Source: Lunularia cruciata
Taxonomy: Eukaryota; Streptophyta; Marchantiopsida; Lunulariales; Lunulariaceae
Direction of reading: 5' to 3'
Assembly: GCA_948567375.1 (NCBI GenBank)
Contig: OX419760.1
Span: 42,470,001 to 42,534,000 of the forward strand
Length of the DNA: 64,000 bases
Shown: one piece after another, positions 43,003 to 54,230 of the stretch
Numbering within the stretch: the stretch's first letter is position 1
Layout of the letters: each line of letters begins with the position of its first letter
Notes under the pieces: generated by a model
Databases searched by the model: none
Told to the model about the DNA's origin: nothing
What the model saw: the letters and a program-made list of their open reading frames with translations, nothing else
Program-made: the position numbers and the translations under genes

Positions 43003-45738
43003 TGGCTACACCTTCCCATGTGGGGTCGCTTAGAGCGTGTCGGGATACACCATGCCCGGTGTGTCACCGACGCTTTACCTTGCAAGGGGTAAAGACCAAT
43101 GTGGGAAGGATGCACAAGGACTATGATTGGACCACTCGGGATGCCCATGTGAGACGAACGACCACATCAACAACATTGACACTCGGGATTACGCACGCTT
43201 CTTCTATACCTTCATTGATCGTTCTAGGGATACCGATCGAGTCGTGGGAGTGGTTAGCTTCTCAAGCGGGTTGCATTTTGGGGTTATTTGAGACTAGTTT
43301 TCCATGTCCACGTCTATTCCATAGGCTACCCCGCACACTCCATGATGAGGCTAGACAGGCTTTTTGCCTACCACTGGACTGTTTGGCACGTGATCCCTTG
43401 GACGAGTTAGCATGGTTCCTATTCCTCTTACTCCCTTGATGGTGTCTTCGTTATGCTAGAGGGAGACGTGCGGGGCATAAAGAGGTGGCTGCTAGATTTT
43501 GTCAATTTTGAGTAGGGGATTGGGCAGCTCTTCAGGAGGAGTCTGTTTGGGCTACACAATTTAGGAGACATGCATCGCCATAGGATACCATAGATTCCAC
43601 TCAATTACGACGATGTAGGACATTGGGTCAGGCGGGAGAGTTTATTAGAGCAGCACGAGCGCTACACCCTTTGTCTATAGTGAGTCCTTCTAATGAGACC
43701 ATCTCTTCCCTACGCTCACTACATCCTATAGCAGTAGAGGGACTACCATTAGAGGTCTTAGATTATCAGCCTGAGCAGCCTTTATGTCTTGATAAGTCAC
43801 TATTTGCACAAGCATTGTGCATTGCCCCTCGCCTTTCCTCAGGAAGCTTGTCAGGGATGGTTATGAGCACCTTAGAGATTGCTTCCAAGTAGATGATCCT
43901 TCTAGTGGTTGTACCAAGTTGTTTCAAGTGGTTGCAGCATTAGCGAGAGGAGACATTCCTATGTTTGTTAGTCGGGTGTTAGGTGCTAGTCGACTTCTCG
44001 TGATGGAGAAGGACACGGGAGGCATTAGACCAATTGCTATTGGAGAGATCTTTTTGCGTATGGTCAGTCATACCATTGTCCTTTAGCATCATTCTCACTT
44101 TTGACAGCACCTTAGTCCACATCAGTTTGGAGTAGCTACACCTAGAGGATGTAAGGCTATATCTTTAGGCATTAGAGCACTCCTAGATATCCATCCGGAG
44201 TGGGTCATCCTACATGTGGATGTTGAGAATACTTTTAATAGCATCTCACGTGCATCCATCTTTAGAGAGCTTAGGGAGGCTAGTGGATCCTTGGCGAGTC
44301 TCATTCCTTTTGTGCAGTCTTTTTATGGCTCTCCTGCTTCCCTTTACTACCAGCATGGTGGTTCATAGGAGGGAGTCACCGTCTTGGAGTTAGCTATTGG
44401 TACACATCAGGGAGATCTTTTGGGGGGGCTTTATTTGCCATGGCTCACTTTAGAGCTCTCTTATCTACTACTTTGGCCATGCCAGGTTGTGTATTTCTCT
44501 CCTTGGCAGATGATACACACATCATAGGCCATGTAGATCAGATTAGGTAGGCCTTTGACTACTTGACTACCGAGCTACATCTCGTAGGCTTGAGAGTCAA
44601 GGTGTCAAAGTGTAGGGCATGGTCCCCTTTAGGTATCCCTCCCCACCTTGAGCTTCTTGAGGGTTGCATCACATCCACAAATAGACTTTGTGTTCTTGGA
44701 GTGCCAATAGGATCGAAGGATTTTGTCACACGCTTCTTAGACTTTGCTCTTGCAGAGGACGTTCTCCATGTGGATGACCTTCCATTACTAGGAGATCCGC
44801 AGGTGGCATTTGGTATACTCTCTTCTAGTATTGCTTGTCAACCATCCTACCTCATCCGTACACTTCACCCCTCACCGTCCTTCCTATCACGTTTGAGAGC
44901 ATTTGATAGGAGGATTATGGGAGTCTTTGGTGATATTATTGGACTAGGGACTTTTGAGTGTGTGATAGGGGATTTGGCACATAGACAGACGGCCCTACCA
45001 ATCTCATGTGGTGGGGTTGGCTTGCTTTCTATGGAGGAGATGGCACCTATAGTGTTTTTGGGTAGTTGGGCTCTCTCGGCACCCCTACTTTCCTCTCGTT
45101 TTGTGGTTGCTGATAGGCCGGTTTTGGAGACTTATGTGACATTGGTGGAGGGAGGATCCTTTTCTCTCCAGGTGTTATTGCGGCAGATGAGAGATAGTCT
45201 ATCCCCATGAGCACGAGAGGATTTTCCACCTTTTGCTTCACTATCGTCAGATCGGACTAGAGGTTTATAGTCTTTCAGTGATGGAGCGACAATGTGAGCA
45301 TACGCTACATTCTCTCTTGGTCGACTCGTCCATTCCTCAGGCTACTAGAGCACGTCTTTGCTCTTGCTCCAACAAGGGTGCAGGCTCTTGGATCCTAGCT
45401 CGACCGTGCATTAGGGCTTTCCGACTCGCACCAACTACTTTCTCTACAGCGATGAGGTTTCACCTAGGTTTGGTCCACCCATCTGCATCTTCATTACTCA
45501 CTTGTGAGTGTGGTTCTACACTAAATGCAACAGCGTTCCACATGACACGGTGTCCTTTTGGAGGACAAAGACATAGTGCCATTAGAGACATAGTGTTTGC
45601 TATGGCACGAGAGAGTGGATACTTGGCTTGGAGGGAGCGTTCGTATGCTTTGCAAATGACACGTGTTAGGGCAGACTTATACTTGGTCCGAGATGATCAG
45701 GTGGCAGTAGCGGATGTCGTGGTTACAGACCCTACGTA
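43003..45738 (+). pseudogene. LINE polyprotein: zinc finger, reverse transcriptase, nuclease-like end
   Basis: From about 43003 (MATPSHVG) the product has CPVCHRRF, then a GRMH zinc-finger-like motif, an LARDPLDELAWFLFLLLP segment, HPIAVEGLPLEV near 43715, and the RT with VSRVLGASRLLVMEKDTGGIRPIAIGE near 43970, VDVENTFNSISR near 44220, GTHQGD near 44405 and LADDTHIIG (catalytic A/DD at 44506-44514). After LGVPIGSKDF come CECGSTLNATAFHMTRC near 45510 and RADLYLVRDDQVAVADVVVTDPT. Stops or frameshifts near 43440, 43500, 43840, 44086, 44370, 44430, 44550, 45210 and 45738 make it inactive. It resembles RT proteins with the GGxRPIAxGE motif from non-LTR elements of plants and protists. Confidence 0.8.
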
Positions 45739-46140
45739 GGATACCGTTTCGGAGGGAGTGATTACCTATCCCCCTGATGGGCGGCGAGTGCAGCAGCAGG
45801 TCGCAAGGTCTCCAAGTATTGGGGCATGCAGCAAGGTCACCTCTTTCTTCCTCTAGCCTTGGAGTTATATGGAGCAATGGACACGGCATTTGACACATTT
45901 GACAGGGAGTGCGCGAGAGCTTATCATGTTAGGCGTCATGGGGTACCACTCTCACTCTCATACTTTGTAGCATATTTTAGATAGCGTGTGTCCATTGCTC
46001 TACAGAGGGCAGTGGCTGGTGCAATCCAAAGGAGAGCAATCACATTAGGTGATGTTTCTTCGGATGCTCCAGTTGTGTGTAGACCGTACGACTTGCATAG
46101 CTCGGATATCTTAGGTGCGGTAAGGCAGATTTTTCATATA

Positions 46141-46237
46141 GACTCCATTGGGGCTTAGCCCCATGTTACCTTTTTTGTCTCTCCCTTGTCCGGCTTGATG
46201 GGGTCTTCCCATCCTTCGTTTTTCCTACGCGGTCGCC
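46141..46237 (+). other. 3' tail of the LINE with two potential hairpins
   Basis: GGGGCTTAGCCCC at 46150-46162 can fold with five base pairs and a 3-base loop. GATGGGGTCTTCCCATC at 46197-46213 can fold with six base pairs and a 5-base loop. Both are kept or nearly kept in other copies. A role as the structure recognised by the element's own reverse transcriptase is inferred. Confidence 0.6.
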
Positions 46238-49200
46238 TTTTACTCTCAAGGACTTAGAATCCTTATACAAGATAGTCCAACTAAAAGCGCTCCCTTCCCA
46301 CCAAGCATGGGTCCTATACCCGTCCCCCCTCGGAACACCATATACAATAATAAGAATATTAATGACAGCTATGGATAAGGAACTTTTACCACTTAGGGAG
46401 GCACTACCACTAAGAAAACCAAACCTTTCTGCCATGTATTTTACGTAGTACGTCGAAAATTACAAAGTACGTATCGAGACAGTAGCTCTAGGCTCTGGTC
46501 TCCCTAAAATCAAGATGTGCCCTCCAATAATTGTTAGTGGCATTTAAATCCACACAGAACTGATTTGTCCTTGTGTCCCAATCTGCTGACTACTGTGTCG
46601 TAGTGACGATGGGTACTATGTGATAGCATTGTACAGTAGAGAATGTGTGGTGTACAGTACGGATCAACATTTTACTTCCCATACGACGCTGTACCATGTA
46701 CGGTGGACTGGCCAGGCTGGAAAGCGAAGTCCGTGGTAAGGTTTAAGGGTAGGACGCCTAACTTACAGGTGTTGGAGAAGATCTTACCGTTGTTTGAGAC
46801 TTCAAATTAAAGTCCTTGTGCTTTGTGTTGTGGTGGTCGTCGATGACTGTCGTGAGGAAGACGAGCAACAATAGGACTGACAGATTATGGTGTGAAAATA
46901 CTTTGAACTATGCGGAATCCTTTGATCTTTTGACCAGGATCGATGTATGGACTCTTTTGATTCTATGACGATTACCAAATTCTGGAGACAATTTTTCAGT
47001 GTCAGTAAGTTTGGACACATATCCACGAGGTGATGGTGCAGGCTATTGATTCCCGGGGACGGTGGAGTTGGAGACCCGCAGTGTTCTTCTGTCGTGTTAC
47101 TCCTGCATTTGAGCCAGGTGTACTCGATTGGTGAAATACCTGTACATATGTACGGGAGCTTGAGATGGAGATTGAATGATGATTTGGACGGTTGTTGAGA
47201 TCTTATAGTCTGGGGTCTCACCGGCAGTCGTGTAGCAGTATGTGTGGGCTTATCTCTAAATGTTCGAGGGCTGATTTTCTTGAGATCTATTTACGTACCG
47301 GATTACCACCGGAAGTAGTGGAAGTTGTGATGAAGTCCCTGATGAACCCAGCTATCAAAGGGAGCGAAAGAAGTAGCAGAAAGTTGATCACACTGAACCA
47401 AGGATGGCGATGGGTCTTAGTTGGTGGAACGATGTAAACTGCGGTGGAACGGAGAAGCTGCAGAAGGTTTGGAGCGGAGAAGACGCTGAAAAGTTTTTGT
47501 CGCTGAAAATTTGCATGGAGGATGAAAGATAGATAAATCGGTAGATAGATACTGTTCGTCATGTGGCCCGTTGTGTGGCAGGGCACATGCATTGGCTTTT
47601 AACTCCGGGTTGAGGAGCTAGGTTTTGGGACTAGAAGAGGTGCTTTGGTGGTAGCGATAAGATGATGATGTGTCCAAGGGTGGGAGGCCGCTCAACAAAT
47701 CATCACGGTGTTTTAGATGGATAACGATGCATGCGCCGTCGGACTGAGCAGCTAAAGTTGCGTTTGATTCGCCCCTCCTCACCCGACATCCATAACTAGA
47801 GAAGCGATTATGGATGTCTTCACAGGGTTCATATTAGTCTCTCAGAAACGAAGTACAGCTATCTTTAGGTGGGACAGCAGATGAATAGGTGGAAACAACC
47901 AATCCTCCTCCAAATTGGTCGATTTCATGAACCTGAATGGTTTCTTTCTGCTTTACTTCCCAGTTCTCTTGCAAAGCGGCTATGAGTTTGTCGTATCGAT
48001 CAGGTCAAATGTATATTGTTTTCAACCTGACCGTTTGAGCCGACATTTCGGTGAGCCGATGAAAATCTCTCTTTTTGACAGTTTAGACTCTAGTGTGGTT
48101 ATCGATGCAGCTTTAGGGGTTGTGCTGATAAGGAAAGAAACGAGAAACTAACATTGAAGGCAGTCGGCTAAAGTGAAAGGCTGTCATCTTTAATTATGAA
48201 GCATCTGCGTGTATTGCTAGACAAGAAAGAACGAGTACGGTGTGGTGAATAGTAAGAATGCGGAACTGCCTGACATCTTTTTTTCTCAATCTCTCTCCAA
48301 CGGCACATGACAGATAGACAGACAGTACCTGTTGCATGAAGGCTGTTGTCTTGCGCTGGAAGCATCTTCGTTCCTCGGTGAAAAGGTTCTCTACATTGTG
48401 CTGAAGTAATCAGATTAGTTTACGGTAGTTGTAGATCTGGTAGTAGCTAGTTGTAGTGCCAGTACTATATTCTGCCACTGTGCTTTGTGTTTGTAGTCCG
48501 TCGGCCATGCAAGACCCTATGCGTGGCACGGAGTTAGAAAAGATAATCTAGCGAGCGGTGCGATCTCATGACTACTGCAACTAAAAGCAAGACAGCACTA
48601 CAGTACTGCAGTACGGTAGTATACTGTGGGATGTGGCAGAACGGCCTTCGGATGGATTCCGTTGGGTATGGATGCCCACAAATAAAGAGACTGACTGGCT
48701 GTAGACTGGTAACCTCTTCCGAAAGCTGGTGCAACTGCATGTCGAGACAGGCAAGAACTAGGGATTAGTGTTGCACATCACCAGTGCAATGTCGGCAAAA
48801 TTGAGCTCCAGATCTTAAACAAGGGTGATGACATTAGAGTACATGGTGGAGTGATGAATGGAACATGCATTACATAAACTTCCACATGAGGGTCTGTAAG
48901 CACCGTCTGTGTAAGTAAAGTATTGAAATCTCACTTGCATACTAGAATTAGACTGGGTACAAAACAAGCATGGATTTCGCCATTTCTGTTCGCTTGCCAA
49001 AAGTAATCAATATTTAGAAGTTCATAAATAATGTTGTTCACGGGCCCACGTTCTTTCAAGTAATGGAGGCGTGCTTAAGGATATGCTAAGATCCAAGAGA
49101 ATCCTTCAGATCAGTGTCACTCCCCGAATCTTGTGTGTGTGGGAGCCGAGATACACTTTGTACCCTTCGTCCGTAGGAGCATCGTGCTGCTTTTCAATCT

Positions 49201-50243
49201 TCACTTGAGAGCTCTTCGAACACAGTGAACTTTGAACAGTCAGTCGTACACCACAACAGGAAGAGAAGATGTACCTTTACTGACACCCCATGGACCCAGT
49301 GAGTGGAAAACGGTGCATTTCTTAATAATATTCTGTAAGAAAAAGCGATTCAGTCGCTGGCATTGCATACATGGTTCGCATCTCAGAATCATCACTCTGA
49401 TTTGGATCAGAGGTCGCTCACCAAACTTGCTAGTTACGATATCGAGGATCTTCTCAGCATAGTAAGAGCAAAATACTAAAGAGATCTATCTATATAAAAG
49501 TATAATATATATAAGTAGATTGGTGACATGTCTGACTGACAACAAACATGCCCCTTGAATCAGATCAGATTCTGAGAGACTGGAGACCAGAGAAGGCCAG
49601 AGCAGGCAAGGCAAGAAACTGATAGAGACAATGAAAATAAATCAAGATCCGGACGGACGGAGGGATGGGCGTTACACTTGAGGAACAAAGAGAAACTTCT
49701 TTTATAAAAAATCTGTGACACCTCACATTTGTAGAGAAGCCTTACACAAAAAAACACTGACTTTTATTCGAATCTTAATCTATACAGCGATCGTTGACGC
49801 TATGGATCAGAATGCGGACTCACTAACAAAGCCACCCTGGGGGTAGAGGTAGAAATTCTTTTTGACCTCCCGAGTGGTCTCTGACATATAGTCTGAGATA
49901 GAGCGTTCTAGCCTAAATAAATGCCAGCATTTTGGGATTCTTGGCCTTTCACACATCAAACCCCACAAGCGGAGGATGTCGAAGGTGTAAGTACAAACAG
50001 AGATCTTATAAAAGGATGACCGCTTTTGTACACAATGGGTTTGGACAAAGCATATGACACACAAATCCTGCTAGACATACATGGTTGATTCCGTTATTGC
50101 ATGACGTGTTGGACCTCCTCTTGCCGTCTGATACTAATGCTCGGAAACAATAATTTGACAAGGGCGTCTCAAAATCCAGATTCAAGACTAGTGCACAAAT
50201 TCACAACCATAATACACTTGATTCTTTATGTCATTCGTTAAAG
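46238..50243. other. 4 kb without a recognised gene
   Basis: Base composition is more balanced than in the AT-rich spacers and there are several ORFs of 60-140 codons, including 46802-47221 on the minus strand and 47915-48151 on the plus strand, but none has a motif I know or splices into a family I recognise. A cluster of GTAC motifs lies at 46596-46705. The region might hold a poorly conserved or non-coding gene. Confidence 0.4.
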
Positions 50244-52094
50244 TTATACGTGTGCTTGGCTGCGGAAGGATCCTAGGGCCTTGAAGGGTCCTGCTCTCAA
50301 CACATACTGGTGGTATGCTGCTGCCAGGGCTGCTCCGATGAATGGTCCAACCCAGAAGATCCACTGCCAAAAATAATTACAATCCCAGTTAGTTTTTCTC
50401 AGAGCAAAGCGACCCCTACCACTTCTTCTCTCTAAGAACCATGAAAAGGATAAGGAAAAGCCTCCAGAAACATCACTTGAAGGGAACCGTGTGAACTGAA
50501 GTGAACTAAACATAACCATAAACTGAAGTGAAGAAAGTTGAGTATTCAAGTATAACTTACGTGGTCATCCCAGACGCGGCCATTGTTGAAGATGACTGCT
50601 GCACCAAAGCTACGGGCAGGGTTGATTCCAGTTCCGGTAATGGGGATTGTGGCCAAGTGGACCACGAAAACTGCGAATCCAATGGGAAGAGGAGCCAAGA
50701 CCTATTCAAAAACAAGCAGCTCTCCGTCAGCTTACATTTTCCATTTCCAATCAGGCAGGAAAATAGACTACGCAACCTTTTGAAGCTGCTTCGTCCTCGA
50801 ACCGCATGTTCAGTTCAGTTTTGACTCGAATGAAGCGAGGGACAACCTTTTGCAATAAATCTCATTCCAGGGAAGGCAGGACCTGGACCTCTAGTTATCA
50901 GAGAAGAAGATACCGACAGAAAACGTGGGAGAAAGCTACTCTGTAAATCATACGCTCGTGATAATTCATGAACCACTGGCAAGTCAGAAATTTTAGTTTT
51001 GACGGAAAGAGTTCACGTACCGGGACGTGAGAGTCACGAGCATTACGCTTGGGGTCGGTGGCTGAGAAAACGGTGTAAACCAGAACAAATGTTCCGATGA
51101 TTTCAGCTCCTAGTCCAGTTCCCTTGGTGTAACCTCCGGCGACAACGTTAGCACCTCCTCCATACCTGTTGTACAGAGATGACTGCCATGCCTTGACGAG
51201 GCCAGCTCCGCAGATTGCACCCAAACACTGGGCCACCATGTAGAGCACTGCACGGGGAAGGGAGACCTTGCGTGCGAGAAATAGACCGAATGTGACTGCG
51301 GGATTGATGTGTCCTCCTGTTTCGACATATCACGACAAACGAAGACGTCACGTTCTCGGATTATCAAACCAGCACGTACTCGCGCACCCACTCACTTCAC
51401 TCCCTCTGAAACGTCTATCAAAATTTGGCTCCGTTGTAACATACGCACATCACCACCAGCCCATCACCATGTGAAACATTAATCACAAAGAATCTAGTGT
51501 CAACCGCGTGCACTCCACACCTTATGTCGTGTGCACTGCAGATGACACTAGATTCGACTATTACAAAGGGTTACCCCTGTACTCGCTACTTTTACTGGGT
51601 TTAACCACCGAGCTCGAGTAAACATAAGCCTGGATTGAACATCATATTTAACGAGTGCGTGTGAGTGAAACCTCCGGTTCAAGATTTCGTCTAAAAGAAT
51701 GGCTCAGGGAGTGAGGAAGGAGTAAGTGGCAGCATACATGCAGGTGACATTGTGCAGTTCAGCTGGTGGGAGAGTGGAGAAAGAGCTGGAATGTAAAGAA
51801 GATACCTGAGATACCGGCGGTGCAGTAAACGAGGACAAATATCATGCCTCCAAAGGCCCATGCAATACCGAGAAGTCCAACTCCACCGCAGTCAGCCGCG
51901 TTGGCGGACGCACCGATGACAGTGGCAATTGTAATGTAAAGGAACAGAAGAGTGGCTACGAACTCGGCAATGATGGCACGGTAGAATGACCACTTTCCGA
52001 ACTCTGAAGGATCAAAGAGTCGAGATGGAGGCGGGTCCTGATAGTCCTTGTGGGGGAAGGTCTCCGCGTCCTTTCCTGTTCCCTTCTCAGCCAT
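50244..52094 (-). CDS. PIP2: Plasma-membrane aquaporin, PIP2 subgroup
   Basis: A water channel of the plasma membrane. Exons, read downwards: 52094-51806, 51316-51021, 50701-50561, 50363-50244; all introns are GT-AG and phases agree, giving 281 residues, a normal PIP length. It has six transmembrane helices and both NPA boxes ([10 protein letters not shown] in exon 2, [11 protein letters not shown] in exon 3). The PIP signatures [18 protein letters not shown] and [21 protein letters not shown] are present, as are the H, T and R residues expected for a water-selective filter ([17 protein letters not shown]). The short N terminus and the C-terminal [11 protein letters not shown], with the known phosphorylation serines of the subgroup, favour PIP2 over PIP1. 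Trafficking and gating by phosphorylation are known for the family. The gene looks intact. Confidence 0.97.
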
Positions 52095-53411
52095 TTTTCC
52101 CGACTGTCAACGTGAATTTTCTCCTGTTTTTCTCCTGCGATTCACTCAAAAAGAGTTCTCACGATTGTGATGTAATCCTCGACCAAGAATAGAGCAACGT
52201 CGGTTTCTCCGAAAATCGACTCGATTTTCTCACGCAGTGCCGAACGTGTCCTGTCTTTCCTCTCTGTTCTTTTCTTCTGTCTCTCTCTCCCTGCCCCGAC
52301 CTCAGGTAAATAATTCTTCAAGGCAACCAAGGAAGAACTTGACAGACCTTTCCACAGGTACTGAACTGAATCTCGGGGAATGAGATTGGAGCAGGGGAGG
52401 AGAGAGTGCAGAGGAGGAGAGGAAGAGCAGATGCCCCCAAGCAGCTGAGGATGAATGTTGAGAGAAGCAGGATGGATGAGTCGCGGTCAAAGAATTTATG
52501 GTATTCGATCCCAAGCTACTTTTTCCTCTCTCGGTCCCACAAACTCACCCCACACACTTGAAACTAACCCAACCATGGGTCACCCTTGCCTCGGTCCGAA
52601 CCTACAGGACCGATCCTTCTCATCTCGTCCAGGGACCTTTGGAGCACGAGAAACAAACCGGGTTTGACCCTCGTCCGGGGGTTACTGTGAGTTCCGTAAG
52701 TTAACTTAACTCAACCCGGAGGAAGCGACCGGAGTACAGTTGGATGCGAGGATAGCACCCGCGTTCTCATAGGTCCAGCCGTAGAAGGGTACAACGGTAC
52801 CCTGTGATCTGACCTGACCAGAAGAAATTGTTCCCAAGCCTTTCCAACGGGTGTTTCAGTCGGTCAGTCAGCTTAGCTTGGCTATAAGGTAAGGGATGGC
52901 TGGCAGGGCGGGCAGGGCTGGAAGTGACAACAGTAGCAATAGCGCCTCCCATCATCATCATGGTATCCTGCTACAGTGTATAGTAGGGGAGTTTTTGTCA
53001 TAACTTGCAAATTCTTCAGGTGATTTTCTGGAAGCGATTGATGGGGTCCCAAATATTGGCATGAGGAAAACGCAGCTACATACGATCTGATTGCTGATGT
53101 AACGTCTCTTTGGGTACTAGACAAGTCCATCACTGCCTACGGATAGGAGAAGGAGGAGTGGAGTTTCCATGGTCGCTCTACGATGTCCTTCGTGTTGCGA
53201 CGGTTTTCCTGAGTTGAGTCTCCTGTCGTTTCTAACAATTCTCTGGAATATATGTACTCGCACAAAAATGTGGTCGCCTTTTTCTCGAAATATAGGCAGG
53301 GAAAGACTTGACTGACCTATATTTGGCACTTCGACTTTGCAGAAAAACTCAGTAGACCCAGTGCCAGAAGACAGACGTGGCATTGGCAAGAAATAGTCGG
53401 CTTGGGTCGAG
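52095..53411. other. Upstream region of the PIP2 gene
   Basis: The 5' leader is pyrimidine-rich on the coding strand, with a purine-rich run near 52395-52430 (GGGGAGGAGAGAG). The stretch from 52500 to 52720 is relatively GC-rich. No other gene is recognised. Confidence 0.5.
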
Positions 53412-53457
53412 TTGAGACACAAGAACATCGGTTTGCAGCAATGTTCTTGTGTCTCAA
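53412..53457. repeat. Perfect 17-bp inverted repeat
   Basis: TTGAGACACAAGAACAT at 53412-53428 and its complement at 53441-53457 flank a 12-base loop. It lies about 1.3 kb upstream of the PIP2 gene in sequence without a recognised gene. Confidence 0.85.
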
Positions 53458-53644
53458 ATTGTCTGCTGCGGTTCGTTTGAAATATTTTGGACTTAATATG
53501 TGAATTGAGAAGATTAACGACAACAAGGAAAATTTTCATCCTGAGTTGAACTTTTTGTTTCTGCATTAAAGTAAATTCCTTGAGCTAATGTCAAAGTGAA
53601 GTTGGATAGATGGATTTGGTAGATCTTAAATAAATCTTGGATTG

Positions 53645-54230
53645 AAGTTGAGTTTTTAAACGGACTTGGGGCCTAATAGTCATGAGCATGCATGGACTAA
53701 CAGTAATGGAATCAGCGTTGTATTTATATGTGGAGACAAAGATCTCGATTGTAACATATACGACAGGCTATATATGCATATGTAAGTGAAGCTATCATAG
53801 ATAAAATCTGTCGAATACATTTTAGACTCTTTGTCTTGGATTCTAGCTTGTCGATGGAGATCGGACCAATAGTCTAGATTATGTTGGTGCAAATTAATTT
53901 TGACTACGTACTCGTTGTTTGGATTTGAGTCTTTTTTAGAGACTTTAGGCCAAATAATCATAAATATGTATTTATGCATTTTTGGTTATGGAGAATTGGA
54001 GTAGGGTGGCTCAAGCAACTATTCCTGACCTAATTATGTGAGTGAAGCTATCATAACTGGTTTTAAGTGAAGAAGCTTAAGTACGCTTTGATTTGAATGT
54101 GAGCTTTTTAAATGAAATCGTGTCGAGAGAATGTTCTTTTCAAGTTACTTTGAACTTAAGCACTCTCTGTTAGATTGGAACTTTTGAAAGGAGATATGGA
54201 CCAAATAGTCATGCGTATGTTGTTGCAAAA
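53645..54230. repeat. Degenerate repeat cluster
   Basis: Four diverged versions of a motif like GGACCAAATAGTCATGNNTATG occur near 53665, 53858, 53945 and 54198, each preceded by a TTGGATT or GATTGGA word; the phrase GTGAGTGAAGCTATCATA also recurs at about 53785 and 54038. The copies are too diverged to give a clean period. Confidence 0.5.

Larger units (their letters stand above)
42915..46237 (+). mobile_element. Non-LTR retrotransposon (LINE), longest copy
   Basis: A 3.3-kb plus-strand element with an N-terminal zinc-finger-like motif, a reverse transcriptase, a C-terminal CCHC-like motif and nuclease-like segment, and a distinctive 3' tail ending CTACGCGGTCGCC at 46237. There are no LTRs and no terminal poly(A), only a short T-rich stretch after the end. 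The 5' boundary is uncertain and could be up to 200 bp further left. The tail is shared with short copies elsewhere in the window. Confidence 0.85.
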
